Assembly: GCA_937858365.1 (NCBI GenBank)
Contig: CALLYK010000459.1
Coordinates: forward strand, 1-33,244
Length of the DNA: 33,244 nucleotides
Direction: 5' to 3'
Source: an uncultured Isosphaeraceae bacterium
GTDB lineage: Bacteria; Planctomycetota; Planctomycetia; Isosphaerales; Isosphaeraceae
Positions 33,006-33,244 of this stretch are shown one piece after another. Both the position numbers and the translations under genes were made by a program. Under the pieces are notes generated by a model. The model was given only the letters and a program-made list of their open reading frames with translations. It searched no databases and was not told the origin of the DNA. Within the stretch, counting starts at the first letter, position 1, and each line of letters opens with the position of its first letter.

Positions 33006-33244
33006 CGCGAGCTGTTCGTGGGCGTCTCCTACGACGAACGGTCCCTCGTCGTCTTCCACCCCGGCGCCGGCGACGCCGACCGGCCGGTGGACGAGTTCAA
33101 ATTCGGCGGGGGAAGCGACGTCGAGGCGCTGTGCGAGGTGCCGCTGCCGGGCGGCGGACACGGCATCTGCGCGTCGTTCGGGCCGTGGCGCGGCTGGCGG
33201 CTCTGGACCGCGTCGTGGGACGGCCGCGCGGGGAAATTCCACGA
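32783..33244. other. Compositionally distinct tail of the window
   Basis: About 460 bases with higher GC3 than the preceding 32 kb, holding a minus-strand amidase-like fragment and a plus-strand unrelated frame, directly after a truncated ThiL. The pattern suggests an assembly chimera or recent rearrangement. Confidence 0.55.
32919..33244 (+). CDS. Partial ORF running off the window end
   Basis: An open plus-strand frame from 32919 to the end of the window has no visible start and no stop. From about 32994 it reads like real protein: VRELFVGVSYDERSLVVFHP, then VDEFKFGGGSD and GWRLWTASWDG. It opposes the amidase-like fragment over part of its length, so at most one strand is coding there. I do not recognise the family. 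GC3 is near 100%, unlike the rest of the window. Confidence 0.33.

Overview
The window reads as high-GC chromosomal DNA from a planctomycete, probably close to Isosphaeraceae; the family is inferred. Lineage markers are a DUF1559 prepilin-like protein, a giant Ser/Thr kinase fused to an NTPase and an FGE-sulfatase-like domain, a secreted protein with an LEPR-XLL-type N-terminus, a Tat-exported Gfo/Idh-like protein and CusA with a large insert. No rRNA, tRNA, CRISPR array, transposase or integrase was seen. All similarity calls are from recalled families and motifs; no search was run.

Layout: (1) 1-1931, 3' part of a U32-family (RlhA-like) gene. (2) 2125-5527, a two-gene unit: a protein resembling the N-terminal half of VioB without its ferritin-like half, then a secreted Kelch-like protein. 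(3) 5645-13046, a 1985-residue kinase/STAND NTPase/FGE-like membrane protein followed by a soluble VirD4/TraG-like ATPase with no conjugation genes nearby. (4) 13111-14367, a Tat-exported Gfo/Idh-like protein behind a good promoter candidate. (5) 14772-18461, a large surface protein with DUF4214-like repeats and an alpha/beta-hydrolase split by three copies of a beta-type repeat. It ends at a hairpin holding the stop codons of both convergent genes. (6) 20438-18482, minus strand: small secreted protein, DUF1559 protein, lipoprotein. (7) 20558-26249, plus strand: a paralogue of that lipoprotein, a metal-binding adaptor and a CusA-type RND pump, joined by ATGA overlaps. (8) 26378-28786, a homodimeric E1-type TPP enzyme whose 3' end overlaps a convergent TPR gene. 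(9) 29413-32782, an HtrA-like protease, glycerate kinase and a truncated ThiL. (10) 32783-33244, a tail of different composition with a fragment of an amidase on one strand and of an unrelated protein on the other.

The best candidates for something undescribed are the kinase/STAND/FGE protein with its soluble VirD4-like neighbour, the orphan VioB-type N-domain with its Kelch-like partner, and the efflux operon that shares a lipoprotein family with the divergent DUF1559 operon. The last ~460 bases look like an assembly chimera or a recent junction and should not be read as genuine neighbourhood before checking.
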